From contig CP136066.1 of assembly GCA_032622095.1 (NCBI GenBank), positions 52,912,609 through 52,976,608 of the forward strand: a stretch of 64,000 nt of DNA. The letters run 5' to 3'. Origin of the DNA: Siphonodentalium dalli. Taxonomy: Eukaryota; Mollusca; Scaphopoda; Gadilida; Siphonodentaliidae. A program made the position numbers and the translations under genes. Positions 1 through 13,100 of the stretch are shown here, in pieces. Under the pieces are notes generated by a model. That model saw only the letters and a list, made by a program, of their open reading frames with translations, did no database searches and was not told the DNA's origin. Within the stretch, counting starts at the first letter, position 1, and every line of letters starts with the position of its first letter.

Positions 1-1134
1 GCAGATACTAAGCGCGATAACTATATTTTATGGCTCTGACGTGTTTGACCTTATATTGCACCACATACGCACAAGTATGCGTCATAGAGTGCAGTTATTT
101 GGGCAGGTGAACCACATTAGCATCTAGAAATGATGGGACGCAGCTGGGATTTTGAGAAATAGGTCACCACGGGAGCAGATACTATGCGTTATCACGATAG
201 TTGATGGCTCTGACGTGTTTGACCTTATATTGCACCAGATCCGCACAACTGTGCGTCATGTAGTGGAGATATTTGGACAGGTACATCACCCTAGCATCTA
301 AAAATGATGGGACGCAGCTGGGATTTTCAGAAATAGGTCATCACGGGAGCAGATACTAAGCGCGATCACTATATTTGATGGCTCTGAAGTGTTAGACCTT
401 ATATTGCACCACATACGCACAAGTGTGCGTCATAGAGTGGATTTATTTCGGCAGGTGCGCCATCCTAGCATCTAGAAATGATGGGACGCAGCTGGGATTT
501 TGAGAAATAGGTCACCACGGGAGCAGATACTGTGCTTTATCACGATATTTGATGGTTCTGATGTGTTTGACCTTAAATTGCACCACACACGCACAACTAT
601 GCGTCATATAGTGGATTTATTTCGGCAGGTGCGCCGTCCTAGCATCTAGAAATGATGGGACGCAGCTGGGATTTTGAGAAATAGGTCACCACGGGAGCAG
701 ATACTGTGCTTTATCACGATATTTGATGGTTCTGATGTGTTTGACCTTATATTGCACCAGATCCACACAACTGTGCGTCATGTAGTGGAGTTATTTGGAC
801 AGGTGCACCACCCTAGCATCTAAAAATGATGGGACGCAGCTGGGATTTTCAGAAATAGGTCATCACGGGAGCAGATACTAAGCGCGATCACTATATTTGA
901 TGGCTCTGACGTGTTTGACCTTATATTGCACCAGATCCGCACAACTGTGCGTCATGTAGTGGAGATATATGGACAGATACATCACCCTAGCATCTAAAAA
1001 TGATGGGATGCAGCTGGGAATTTCAGAAATAGGTCATCACGGAAGCAGATACTAAGCGCGATCACTATATTTGATGGGTCTGACGTGTTTGACCTTATAT
1101 TGCACCACATACGCACAAGTGTGCGTCATAGAGT
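1..1134 (-). repeat. Satellite A, 174-bp monomers, left block
   Basis: Tandem monomers whose starts (GCAGATACTA) fall at 1, 175 and 349, giving a 174-bp period. The window opens inside the array, so its true left end is not seen. This block runs in the opposite orientation to the much longer block that follows. Each monomer carries a GGGACGCAGCTGGGATTTT segment and a short dyad CGCACA-NN-TGTGCG. Monomers differ by scattered substitutions. No open frame of note exists. The strand label only records orientation relative to the longer block. Centromeric, heterochromatic or transposon-borne origin cannot be decided from sequence alone. Confidence 0.97.
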
Positions 1135-1157
1135 GCAGTTATTTGGGCAGGTGAACC
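1135..1157. repeat. Inversion centre of satellite A
   Basis: A 23-bp spacer separates two oppositely oriented monomer blocks. The left arm ends in CAAGTGTGCGTCATAGAGT at 1134 and the right arm begins with its reverse complement at 1158. The arms match closely for roughly one monomer and then diverge by monomer type, so this is a long, imperfect palindrome. It may reflect an inversion, fold-back replication or an assembly join. Confidence 0.85.
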
Positions 1158-4100
1158 ACTCTATGACGCACACTTGTGCGTATGTGGTGCAATATAAGGT
1201 CAAACACGTCAGAGCCATCAAATATAGTGATCGCGCTTAGTATCTGCTCCCGTGATAACCTATTTCTGAAAATCTCAGCTGCGTCCCATCATTTTTAGAT
1301 GCTAGGGTGATGTACCTGTCCAAATATCTCCACTACATGACGCACAGTTGTGCGGATCTGGTGCAATATAAGGTCAAACACGTCAGAGCCATCAACTATC
1401 GTGATAACGCATAGTATCTGCTCCCGTGGTGACCTATTTCTCAAAATCCCAGCTGCGTCCCATCATTTCTAGATGCTAGTGTGGTTCACCTGCCCAAATA
1501 ACTGCACTCTATGACGTACACTTGTGTGTATGTGGTGCAATATAAGGTCAAACACGTCAGAGCCATCAAATATAGTGATCGCGCTTAGTATCTGCTTCCG
1601 TGATGACCTATTTCTGAAAATCCCAGCTGCGTCCCATCATTTTTAGATGCTAGGGTGATGTACCTGTCCAAATATATCCACTACATGACGCACAGGTGTG
1701 CGGATCTGGTGCAATATAAGGTCAAACACATCAGAGCCATCAAATATCGTGATAACGCACATTATCTGCTCCCGTGGTGACCTATTTCTCAAAACCCCAG
1801 CTGCGTCCCATCATTTCTAGATGCTAGGGTGGTGCACCTGCCCAAATAACTGCACTCTATGACGCACACTTGTGCGTATGTGGTGCAATATAAGGTCAAA
1901 CACGTCGGAGCCATCAAATATAGTTATCGCGCTTAGTATCTGCTCCCGTGATGAACTATTTCTGAAAATCCCAGCTGCGTCCCATCATTTTTAGATGCTA
2001 GGGAGATATACCTGTTCAAATAGCTCCACTACATGACGCACAGTTGTGCGGATCTGGTGCAATATAAGGTCAAACACGTCAGAGCCATCAAATATAGTGA
2101 TCGCGCTTAGTATCTGCTCCCGTGATGACCTATTTCTGAAAATCCCAGCTGCGTCCCATCATTTTTAGATGCTAGGGTGGTGCACCTGCCCAAATAACTG
2201 CACTCAATGACGCAGACTTGTGCGTATGTGGTGCAATATAAGGTCAAACACGTCAGAGCCATCAAATATAGTGATCGCGCTTAGTATCTGCTCCCGTGAT
2301 GACCTATTTCTGAAAATCCCAGCTGCTTCCCATCATTTTTAGATGCTAGGGTGATGTACCTGTCCAAATATCTCCACTACATGACGCACAGTTGTGCGGA
2401 TCTGGTGCAATATAAGGTCAAACACGTCAGAGCCATCAAATATCGTGATACCGCATAGTATCTGCTCCCGTGGTGACCTATTTCTCAAAATCCCAGCTGC
2501 GTCCCATCATTTCTAGATGCTAGTGTGGTTCACCTGCCCAAATAACTGCACTATATGACGCACAATTGTGCGTATGTGGTGCAATATAAGGTCAAACACG
2601 CCAGAGCCATCAAATATGGTGATCGCGCTTAGTATCTGCTCCCGTGATGACCTATTTCTGAAAATCCCAGCTGCGTCCCATCATTTTTAGATGCTAGGGT
2701 GATGTACCTGTCCAAATATCTCCACTACATGACGCACAGTTGTGCGGATCTGGTGCAATATACGGTCAAACACGTCAGAGCCATCAAATATAGTGATATC
2801 GCTTAGTATCTGCTCCCGTGATGACCTATTTCTGAAAATCCCAGCTGCGTCCAATCATTTTTAGATGCTAGGATGGCGCACCTGCCGAAATAAATCCACT
2901 CTATGACGCACACTTGTGCGTATGTGGTGCAATATAAGGTCAAACACGTCACAGCCATCAAATATAGTGATCGCGCTTAGTATCTGCTCCCGTGATGACC
3001 TATTTCTGAAAATCCCAGCTGCGTCCCATCATTTTTAGATGCTAGAGTGGTGCTCCTGACGAAATAACTCCACTCTATGACGCAAAGTTGTGCGTGTGTG
3101 GTGCAATTTAAGGTCAAACACATCAGAACCATCAAATAACGTGATAAAGCACAGTATCTGCTCCCGTGGTGACCTATTTCTCAAAATCCCAGCTGCGTCC
3201 CATCATTTCTAGATGCTAGGGTGATATACCTGCCCAAATAACTGCACTCTATGACGCACACTTGTGCGTATGTGGTGCAATATACATGTAAGGTCAAACA
3301 CGTCAGAGCCATCAAATATAGTTATCGCGCTTAGTATCTGCTCCCGTGTTGACCTATTTCTGAAATTCCCAGCTGCGTCCCATCATTTTTAGATGCTAGG
3401 GTGATGTACCTGTCCAAATATCGCCACTACATGACGCATAGTTGTGCGGATCTGGTGCAATATAAGGTCAAACACGTCAGAACCATCAAATATCGTGATA
3501 ACGCATAGTATCTGCTCTCGTGGTGACCTATTTCTCAAAATCCCAGCTGCGTCCCATCATTTTTAGATGCTAGGGTGGTGCACCTGCCCAAATAACTGCA
3601 CTCAATGACGCAGACTTGTGCGTATGTGGTGCAATATAAGGTCAAACACGTCAGAGCCATCAAATATAGTGATCGCGCTTAGTATCTGCTCCCGTGATGA
3701 CCTATTTCTGAAAATCCCAGTTGCGTCCCATCATTTTTAGATGCTATGGTGATGTACCTGTCCAAATATCTCCACTACATGACGCACAGTTGTGCGGATC
3801 TGGTGCAATATAAGGTCAAACACGTCAGAGCCATCAAATATCGTGATACCGCATAGTATCTGCTCCCGGGGTGACCTATTTCTCAAACTCCCAGATGCGT
3901 CCCATCATTTCTAGATGCTAGTGTGGTTCACCTGCCCAAATAACTGCACTATATGACGCACACTTGTGCGTATGTGGTGCAATATAAGGTCAAACACGCC
4001 AGAGCCATCAAATATGGTGATCGCGCTTAGTATCTGCTCCCGTGATGACCTATTTCTGAAAATCCCAGCTGCGTCCCATCATTTTTAGATGCTAGGGTGA

Positions 4101-7100
4101 TGTACCTGTCCAAATATCTCCACTACATGACGCACAGTTGTGCGGATCTGGTGCAATATAAGGTCAAAGACTTCAGAGCCATCAAATATAGTGATCTCGC
4201 TTAGTATCTGCTCCCGTGATGACCTATTTCTGAAAATCCCAGCTGCGTCCAATCATTTTTAGATGCTAGGATGGCGCACCTGCCGAAATAAATCCACTCT
4301 ATGACGCACACTTGTGCGTATGTGGTGCAATATAAGGTCAAACACGTCACAGCCATCAAATATAGTGATCGCGCTTAGTTTCTGCTCCCGTGATGACCTA
4401 CTTCTGAAAATCCCAGCTGCGTCCCATAATTTTTAGATGCTAGAGTGGTGCTCCTGACGAAATAACTCCACTCTATGACGCAAAGTTGTGCGTGTGTGGT
4501 GCAATTTAAGGTCAAACACATCAGAACCATCAAATAACGTGATAAAGCACAGTATCTACTCCCGTGGTGACCTATTTCTCAAAATCCCAGCTGTGTCCCA
4601 TCATTTCTAGATGCTAGGGTGGTGCACCTGCCCAAATAACTGCACTCAATAACGCAGACTTGTGCGTATGTGGTGCAATATAAGGTCAAACACGTCAGAG
4701 CCATCAAATATAGTGATCGCGCTTAGTATCTGCTTCCTTGATGACCTATTTCTGAAAGTCCCAGCTGCATCCCATCATTTTTAGATGCTAGGGTGATGTA
4801 CCTGTCCAAATAGCTCCACTACATGACGCACAGTTGTGCGGATCTGGTGCAATATAAGGTCAAACACGTCAGAGCCATCAAATATCGTGATACCAAATAG
4901 TATCTGCTCCCGTGGTGACCTATTTCTCAAAATCCCAGCTGCGTCCCATCATTTCTAGATGCTAGTGTGGTTCACCTGCCCAAATAACTGCACTCTATGA
5001 CGCACACTTGTGCGTATGTGGTGCAATATAAGGTCAAACACGTCAGAGCCATCAAATATAGTTATCGCGCTTAGTATCTGCTCCCGTGATGACCTATTTC
5101 TGAAAATCCCAGCTGCGTCCCATCATTTTTAGATGCTAGGGTGATGAACCTGTCCAAATATCGCCACTACATGACGCACAGTTGTGCGGATCTGGTGCAA
5201 TATAAGGTCAAACACGTCAGAACCATCAAATATCGTGATAACGCATAGATCTGCTCTCGTGGTGACCTATTTCTCAAAATCCCAGCTGCGTCCCATCAAT
5301 TTTAGATGCTAGGGTGGTGCACCTGCCCAAATAACTGCACTCAATGACGCAGACTTGTGCGTATGTGGTGCAATATAAGGTCAAACACGTCAGAGCCATC
5401 AAATATAGTGATCGCGCTTAGTATCTGCTCCCGTGCTGACCTATTTCTGAAAATCCCAGCTGCGTCCCATCATTTTTAGATGCTAGGGTGATGTACCTGT
5501 CCAAATATCACCACTACATGACGCACAGTTGTGCGGATCTGGTGCAATATAAGGTCAAACACGTCAGAGCCATCAAATATCGTGATACCGCATAGTATCT
5601 GCTCCCGTGGTGACCTATTTCTCAAAATCCCAGATGCGTCCCATCATTTCTAAATGCTAGTGTGGTTCACCTGCCCAAATAACTGCACTATATGACGCAC
5701 AATTGTGCGTATGTGGTGCAATATAAGGTCAAACACGCCAGAGCCATCAAATATGGTGATCGCGCTTAGTATCTGCTCCCGTGATGACCTATTTCTGAAA
5801 ATCCCAGCTGCGTCCCATCATTTTTAGATGCTAGGGTGATGTACCTGTCCAAATATCTCCACTACATGACGCACAGTTGTGCGGATCTGGTGCAATATAA
5901 GGTCAAACACGTCAGAGCCATCAAATATAGTGATCTCGCTTAGTATCTGCTCCCGTGATGACCTATTTCTGAAAATCCCAGCTGCGTCCAATCATTTTTA
6001 GATGCTAGGATGGCGCACCTGCCGAAATAAATCCACTCTATGACGCACACTTTTGCGTATGTGGTGCAATATAAGGTCAAACACGTCACAGCCATCAAAT
6101 ATAGTGATCGCGCTTAGTATCTGCTCCCGTGATGACCTATTTCTGAAAATCCCAGCTGCGTCCCATCATTTTTAGATGCTAGGGTGATGTACCTGTCCAA
6201 ATATCTCTACTACATGACGCACAGTTGTGCGTATGTGGTGCAATATAAGGTCAAACACGTCAGAGCCATCAAATATAGTGATGGCGCTTAGTATCTGCTC
6301 CCGTGATGACCTATTTCTGAAAATCCCAGCTGCGTCCCATCATTTTTAGATGCTAGGGTGATGTACCTGTCCAAATATCTCCACTACATGACGCACAGTT
6401 GTGCGTATGTGGTGCAATATAAGGTCAAACACGTCAGAGCCATCAAATATAGTGATCGCGCTTAGTATCTGCTCCCGTGATGACCTATTTCTGAAAATCC
6501 CAGCTGCGTCCCATCATTTTTAGATGCTAGGTTGGTGCACCTGCCGAAATAACACCACTACATGACGCACAGTAATGCGGATCTTGTGCAATATAAGGTC
6601 AAACACATCAGAACTATCAAATATCGTGATAAAGCACATTATCAGCTCCCGTGGTGACCTATTTCTCAAAATCCCAGCTGGGTCCCATCATTTCGAGATG
6701 CTAGGGTGGTGCACCTGCCCAAATAACTGCACTCTATGACGCACACTTGTGCGTATGTGGTGCAATATAAGGTCAAACACGTCGGAGCCATCAAATATAG
6801 TTATCGCGCTTAGTATCTGCTCCCGTGATGAACTATTTCTGAAAATCCCAGCTGCGTCCCATCATTTTTAGATGCTAGGGTGATATACCTGTTCAAATAG
6901 CTCCACTACATGACGCACAGTTGTGCGGATCTGGTGCAATATAAGGTCAAACACGTCAGAGCCATCAAATATAGTGATCGCGCTTAGTATCTGCTCCCGT
7001 GATGACCTATTTCTGAAAATCCCAGCTGCGTCCCATCATTTTTAGATGCTAGGGTGATGTACCTGTCCAAATATCTCCACTACATGACGCACAGTTGTGC

Positions 7101-10100
7101 GGATCTGGTGCAATATAAGGTCAAAGACTTCAGAGCCATCAAATATAGTGATCTCGCTTAGTATCTGCTCCCGTGATGACCTATTTCTGAAAATCCCAGC
7201 TGCGTCCAATCATTTTTAGATGCTAGGATGGCGCACCTGCCGAAATAAATCCACTCTATGACGCACACTTGTGCGTATGTGGTGCAATATAAGGTCAAAC
7301 ACGTCACAGCCATCAAATATAGTGATCGCGCTTAGTTTCTGCTCCCGTGATGACCTACTTCTGAAAATCCCAGCTGCGTCCCATAATTTTTAGATGCTAG
7401 AGTGGTGCTCCTGACGAAATAACTCCACTCTATGACGCAAAGTTGTGCGTGTGTGGTGCAATTTAAGGTCAAACACATCAGAACCATCAAATAACGTGAT
7501 AAAGCACAGTATCTACTCCCGTGGTGACCTATTTCTCAAAATCCCAGCTGTGTCCCATCATTTCTAGATGCTAGGGTGGTGCACCTGCCCAAATAACTGC
7601 ACTCAATAACGCAGACTTGTGCGTATGTGGTGCAATATAAGGTCAAACACGTCAGAGCCATCAAATATAGTGATCGCGCTTAGTATCTGCTTCCTTGATG
7701 ACCTATTTCTGAAAGTCCCAGCTGCATCCCATCATTTTTAGATGCTAGGGTGATGTACCTGTCCAAATAGCTCCACTACATGACGCACAGTTGTGCGGAT
7801 CTGGTGCAATATAAGGTCAAACACGTCAGAGCCATCAAATATCGTGATACCAAATAGTATCTGCTCCCGTGGTGACCTATTTCTCAAAATCCCAGCTGCG
7901 TCCCATCATTTCTAGATGCTAGTGTGGTTCACCTGCCCAAATAACTGCACTCTATGACGCACACTTGTGCGTATGTGGTGCAATATAAGGTCAAACACGT
8001 CAGAGCCATCAAATATAGTTATCGCGCTTAGTATCTGCTCCCGTGATGACCTATTTCTGAAAATCCCAGCTGCGTCCCATCATTTTTAGATGCTAGGGTG
8101 ATGAACCTGTCCAAATATCGCCACTACATGACGCACAGTTGTGCGGATCTGGTGCAATATAAGGTCAAACACGTCAGAACCATCAAATATCGTGATAACG
8201 CATAGATCTGCTCTCGTGGTGACCTATTTCTCAAAATCCCAGCTGCGTCCCATCAATTTTAGATGCTAGGGTGGTGCACCTGCCCAAATAACTGCACTCA
8301 ATGACGCAGACTTGTGCGTATGTGGTGCAATATAAGGTCAAACACGTCAGAGCCATCAAATATAGTGATCGCGCTTAGTATCTGCTCCCGTGCTGACCTA
8401 TTTCTGAAAATCCCAGCTGCGTCCCATCATTTTTAGATGCTAGGGTGATGTACCTGTCCAAATATCACCACTACATGACGCACAGTTGTGCGGATCTGGT
8501 GCAATATAAGGTCAAACACGTCAGAGCCATCAAATATCGTGATACCGCATAGTATCTGCTCCCGTGGTGACCTATTTCTCAAAATCCCAGATGCGTCCCA
8601 TCATTTCTAAATGCTAGTGTGGTTCACCTGCCCAAATAACTGCACTATATGACGCACAATTGTGCGTATGTGGTGCAATATAAGGTCAAACACGCCAGAG
8701 CCATCAAATATGGTGATCGCGCTTAGTATCTGCTCCCGTGATGACCTATTTCTGAAAATCCCAGCTGCGTCCCATCATTTTTAGATGCTAGGGTGATGTA
8801 CCTGTCCAAATATCTCCACTACATGACGCACAGTTGTGCGGATCTGGTGCAATATAAGGTCAAACACGTCAGAGCCATCAAATATAGTGATCTCGCTTAG
8901 TATCTGCTCCCGTGATGACCTATTTCTGAAAATCCCAGCTGCGTCCAATCATTTTTAGATGCTAGGATGGCGCACCTGCCGAAATAAATCCACTCTATGA
9001 CGCACACTTTTGCGTATGTGGTGCAATATAAGGTCAAACACGTCACAGCCATCAAATATAGTGATCGCGCTTAGTATCTGCTCCCGTGATGACCTATTTC
9101 TGAAAATCCCAGCTGCGTCCCATCATTTTTAGATGCTAGGGTGATGTACCTGTCCAAATATCTCTACTACATGACGCACAGTTGTGCGTATGTGGTGCAA
9201 TATAAGGTCAAACACGTCAGAGCCATCAAATATAGTGATGGCGCTTAGTATCTGCTCCCGTGATGACCTATTTCTGAAAATCCCAGCTGCGTCCCATCAT
9301 TTTTAGATGCTAGGGTGATGTACCTGTCCAAATATCTCCACTACATGACGCACAGTTGTGCGTATGTGGTGCAATATAAGGTCAAACACGTCAGAGCCAT
9401 CAAATATAGTGATCGCGCTTAGTATCTGCTCCCGTGATGACCTATTTCTGAAAATCCCAGCTGCGTCCCATCATTTTTAGATGCTAGGTTGGTGCACCTG
9501 CCGAAATAACACCACTACATGACGCACAGTAATGCGGATCTTGTGCAATATAAGGTCAAACACATCAGAACTATCAAATATCGTGATAAAGCACATTATC
9601 AGCTCCCGTGGTGACCTATTTCTCAAAATCCCAGCTGGGTCCCATCATTTCGAGATGCTAGGGTGGTGCACCTGCCCAAATAACTGCACTCTATGACGCA
9701 CACTTGTGCGTATGTGGTGCAATATAAGGTCAAACACGTCGGAGCCATCAAATATAGTTATCGCGCTTAGTATCTGCTCCCGTGATGAACTATTTCTGAA
9801 AATCCCAGCTGCGTCCCATCATTTTTAGATGCTAGGGTGATATACCTGTTCAAATAGCTCCACTACATGACGCACAGTTGTGCGGATCTGGTGCAATATA
9901 AGGTCAAACACGTCAGAGCCATCAAATATAGTGATCGCGCTTAGTATCTGCTCCCGTGATGACCTATTTCTGAAAATCCCAGCTGCGTCCCATCATTTTT
10001 AGATGCTAGGGTGGTGCACCTGCCCAAATAACTGCACTCAATGACGCAGACTTGTGCGTATGTGGTGCAATATAAGGTCAAACACGTCAGAGCCATCAAA

Positions 10101-13100
10101 TATAGTGATCGCGCTTAGTATCTGCTCCCGTGATGACCTATTTCTGAAAATCCCAGCTGCGTCCCATCATTTTTAGATGCTAGGGTGATGTACCTGTCCA
10201 AATATCTCCACTACATGACGCACAGTTGTGCGGATCTGGTGCAATATAAGGTCAAACACGTCAGAGCCATCAAATATCGTGATACCGTATAGTATCTGCT
10301 CCCGTGGTGACCTATTTCTCAAAATCCCAGCTGCGTCCCATCATTTCTAGATGCTAGTGTGGTTCACCTGCCCAAATAACTGCACTATATGACGCACAAT
10401 TGTGCGTATGTGGTGCAATATAAGGTCAAACACGCCAGAGCCATCAAATATGGTGATCGCGCTTAGTATCTGCTCCCGTGATGACCTATTTCTGAAAATC
10501 CCAGCTGCGTCCCATCATTTTTAGATGCTAGGGTGATGTACCTGTCCAAATATCTCCACTACATGCCGCACAGTTGTGCGGATCTGGTGCAATATACGGT
10601 CAAACACGTCAGAGCCATCAAATATAGTGATCTCGCTTAGTATCTGCTCCCGTGATGACCTATTTCTGAAAATCCCAGCTGCGTCCAATCATTTTTAGAT
10701 GCTAGGATGGCGCACCTGCCGAAATAAATCCACTCTATGACGCACACTTGTGCGTATGTGGTGCAATATAAGGTCAAACACGTCACAGCCATCAAATATA
10801 GTGATCGCGCTTAGTATCTGCTCCCGTGATGACCTATTTCTGAAAATCCCAGCTGCGTCCCATCATTTTTAGATTCTAGAGTGGTGCTCCTGACGAAATA
10901 ACTCCACTCTATGACGCAAAGTTGTGCGTGTGTGGTGCAATTTAAGGTCAAACACATCAGAACCATCAAATAACGTGATAAAGCACAGTATCTGCTCCCG
11001 TGGTGACCTATTTCTCAAAATCCCAGCTGCGTCCCATCATTTCTAGATGCTAGGGTGATATACCTGCCCAAATAACTGCACTCTATGACGCACACTTGTG
11101 CGTATGTGGTGCAATATAAGGTCAAACACGTCAGAGCCATCAAATATAGTTATCGCGCTTAGTATCTGCTCCCGTGATGACCTATTTCTGAAATTCCCAG
11201 CTGCGTCCCATCATTTTTAGATGCTAGGGTGATGTACCTGTCCAAATATCGCCACTACATGACGCACAGTTGTGCGGATCTGGTGCAATATAAGGTCAAA
11301 CACGTCAGAACCATCAAATATCGTGATAACGCATAGTATCTGCTCTCGTGGTGACCTATTTCTCAAAATCCCAGCTGCGTCCCATCATTTTTAGATGCTA
11401 GGGTGGTGCACCTGCCCAAATAACTGCACTCTATGACGCAGACTTGTGCGTATGTGGTGCAATATAAGGTCAAACACGTCAGAGCCATCAAATATAGTGA
11501 TCGCGCTTAGTATCTGCTCCCGTGATGACCTATTTCTGAAAATCCCAGCTGCGTCCCATCATTTTTAGATGCTAGGGTGATGTACCTGTCCAAATATCTC
11601 CACTACATGACGCACAGTTGTGCGGATCTGGTGCAATATAAGGTCAAACACGTCAGAACCATCAAATATCGTGATAACGCATAGTATCTGCTATCGTGGT
11701 GACCTATTTCTCAAAATCCCAGCTGCGTCCCATCATTTTTAGATGCTAGGGTGGTGCACCTGCCCAAATAACTGCACTATATGACGCACACTTGTGCGTA
11801 TGTGGTACAATATAAGGTCAAACACGCCAGAGCCATCAAATATGGTGATCGCGCTTAGTATCTGCTCCCGTGATGACCTATTTCTGAAAATCCCAGCTGC
11901 GTCCCATCATTTTTAGATGCTAGGGTGATGTACCTGTCCAAATATCTCCACTACATGACGCACAGTTGTGCGGATCTGGTGCAATATAAGGTCAAACACT
12001 TCAGAGCCATCAAATATAGTGATCTCGCTTAGTATCTGCTCCCGTGATGACCTATTTCTGAAAATCCCAGCTGCGTCCAATCATTTTTAGATGCTAGGAT
12101 GGCGCACCTGCCGAAATAAATCCACTCTATGACGCACACTTGTGCGTATGTGGTGCAATATAAGGTCAAACACGTCACAGTCATCAAATATAGTGATCGC
12201 GCTTAGTATCTGCTCCCGTGATGACCTACTTCTGAAAATCCCAGCTGCGTCCCATCATTTTTAGATGCTAGAGTGGTGCTCCTGACGAAATAACTCCACT
12301 CTATGACGCAAAGTTGTACGTGTGTGGTGCAATTTAAGGTCAAACACATCAGAACCATCAAATAACGTGATAAAGCACAGTATCTGCTCCCGTGGTGACC
12401 TATTTCTCAAAATCCCAGCTGCGTCCCATCATTTCTAAATGCTAGGGTGGTGCACCTGCCCAAATAACTGCACACAATGACGCAGACTTGTGCGTATGTG
12501 GTGCAATATAAGGTCAAACACGTCAGAGCCATCAAATATAGTGATCGCGCTTAGTATCTGCTCCCTTGATGACCTATTTCTGAAAGTCCCAGCTGCATCC
12601 CATCATTTTTAGATGCTAGGGTGATGTACCTGTCCAAATATCTCCACTACATGACGCACAGTTGTGCGGATCTGGTGCAATATAAGGTCAAACACGTCAG
12701 AGCCATCAAATATCGTGATACCAAATAGTATCTGCTCCCGTGGTGACCTATTTCTCAAAATCCCAGCTGCGTCCCATCATTTCTAGATGCTAGTGTGGTT
12801 CACCTGCCCAAATAACTGCACTCTATGACGCACACTTGTGCGTATGTGGTGCAATATAAGGTCTAACACGACAGAGCCATCAAATATAGTTATCGCGCTT
12901 AGTATCTGCTCCCGTGATGACCTATTTCTGAAAATCCCAGCTGCGTCCCATCATTTTTAGATGCTAGGGTGATGTACCTGTCCAAATATCGCCACTACAT
13001 GACGCACAGTTGTGCGGATCTGGAGCAATATAAGGTCAAACACGTCAGAACCATCAAATATCGTGATAACGCATAGTATCTGCTCTCGTGGTGACCTATT

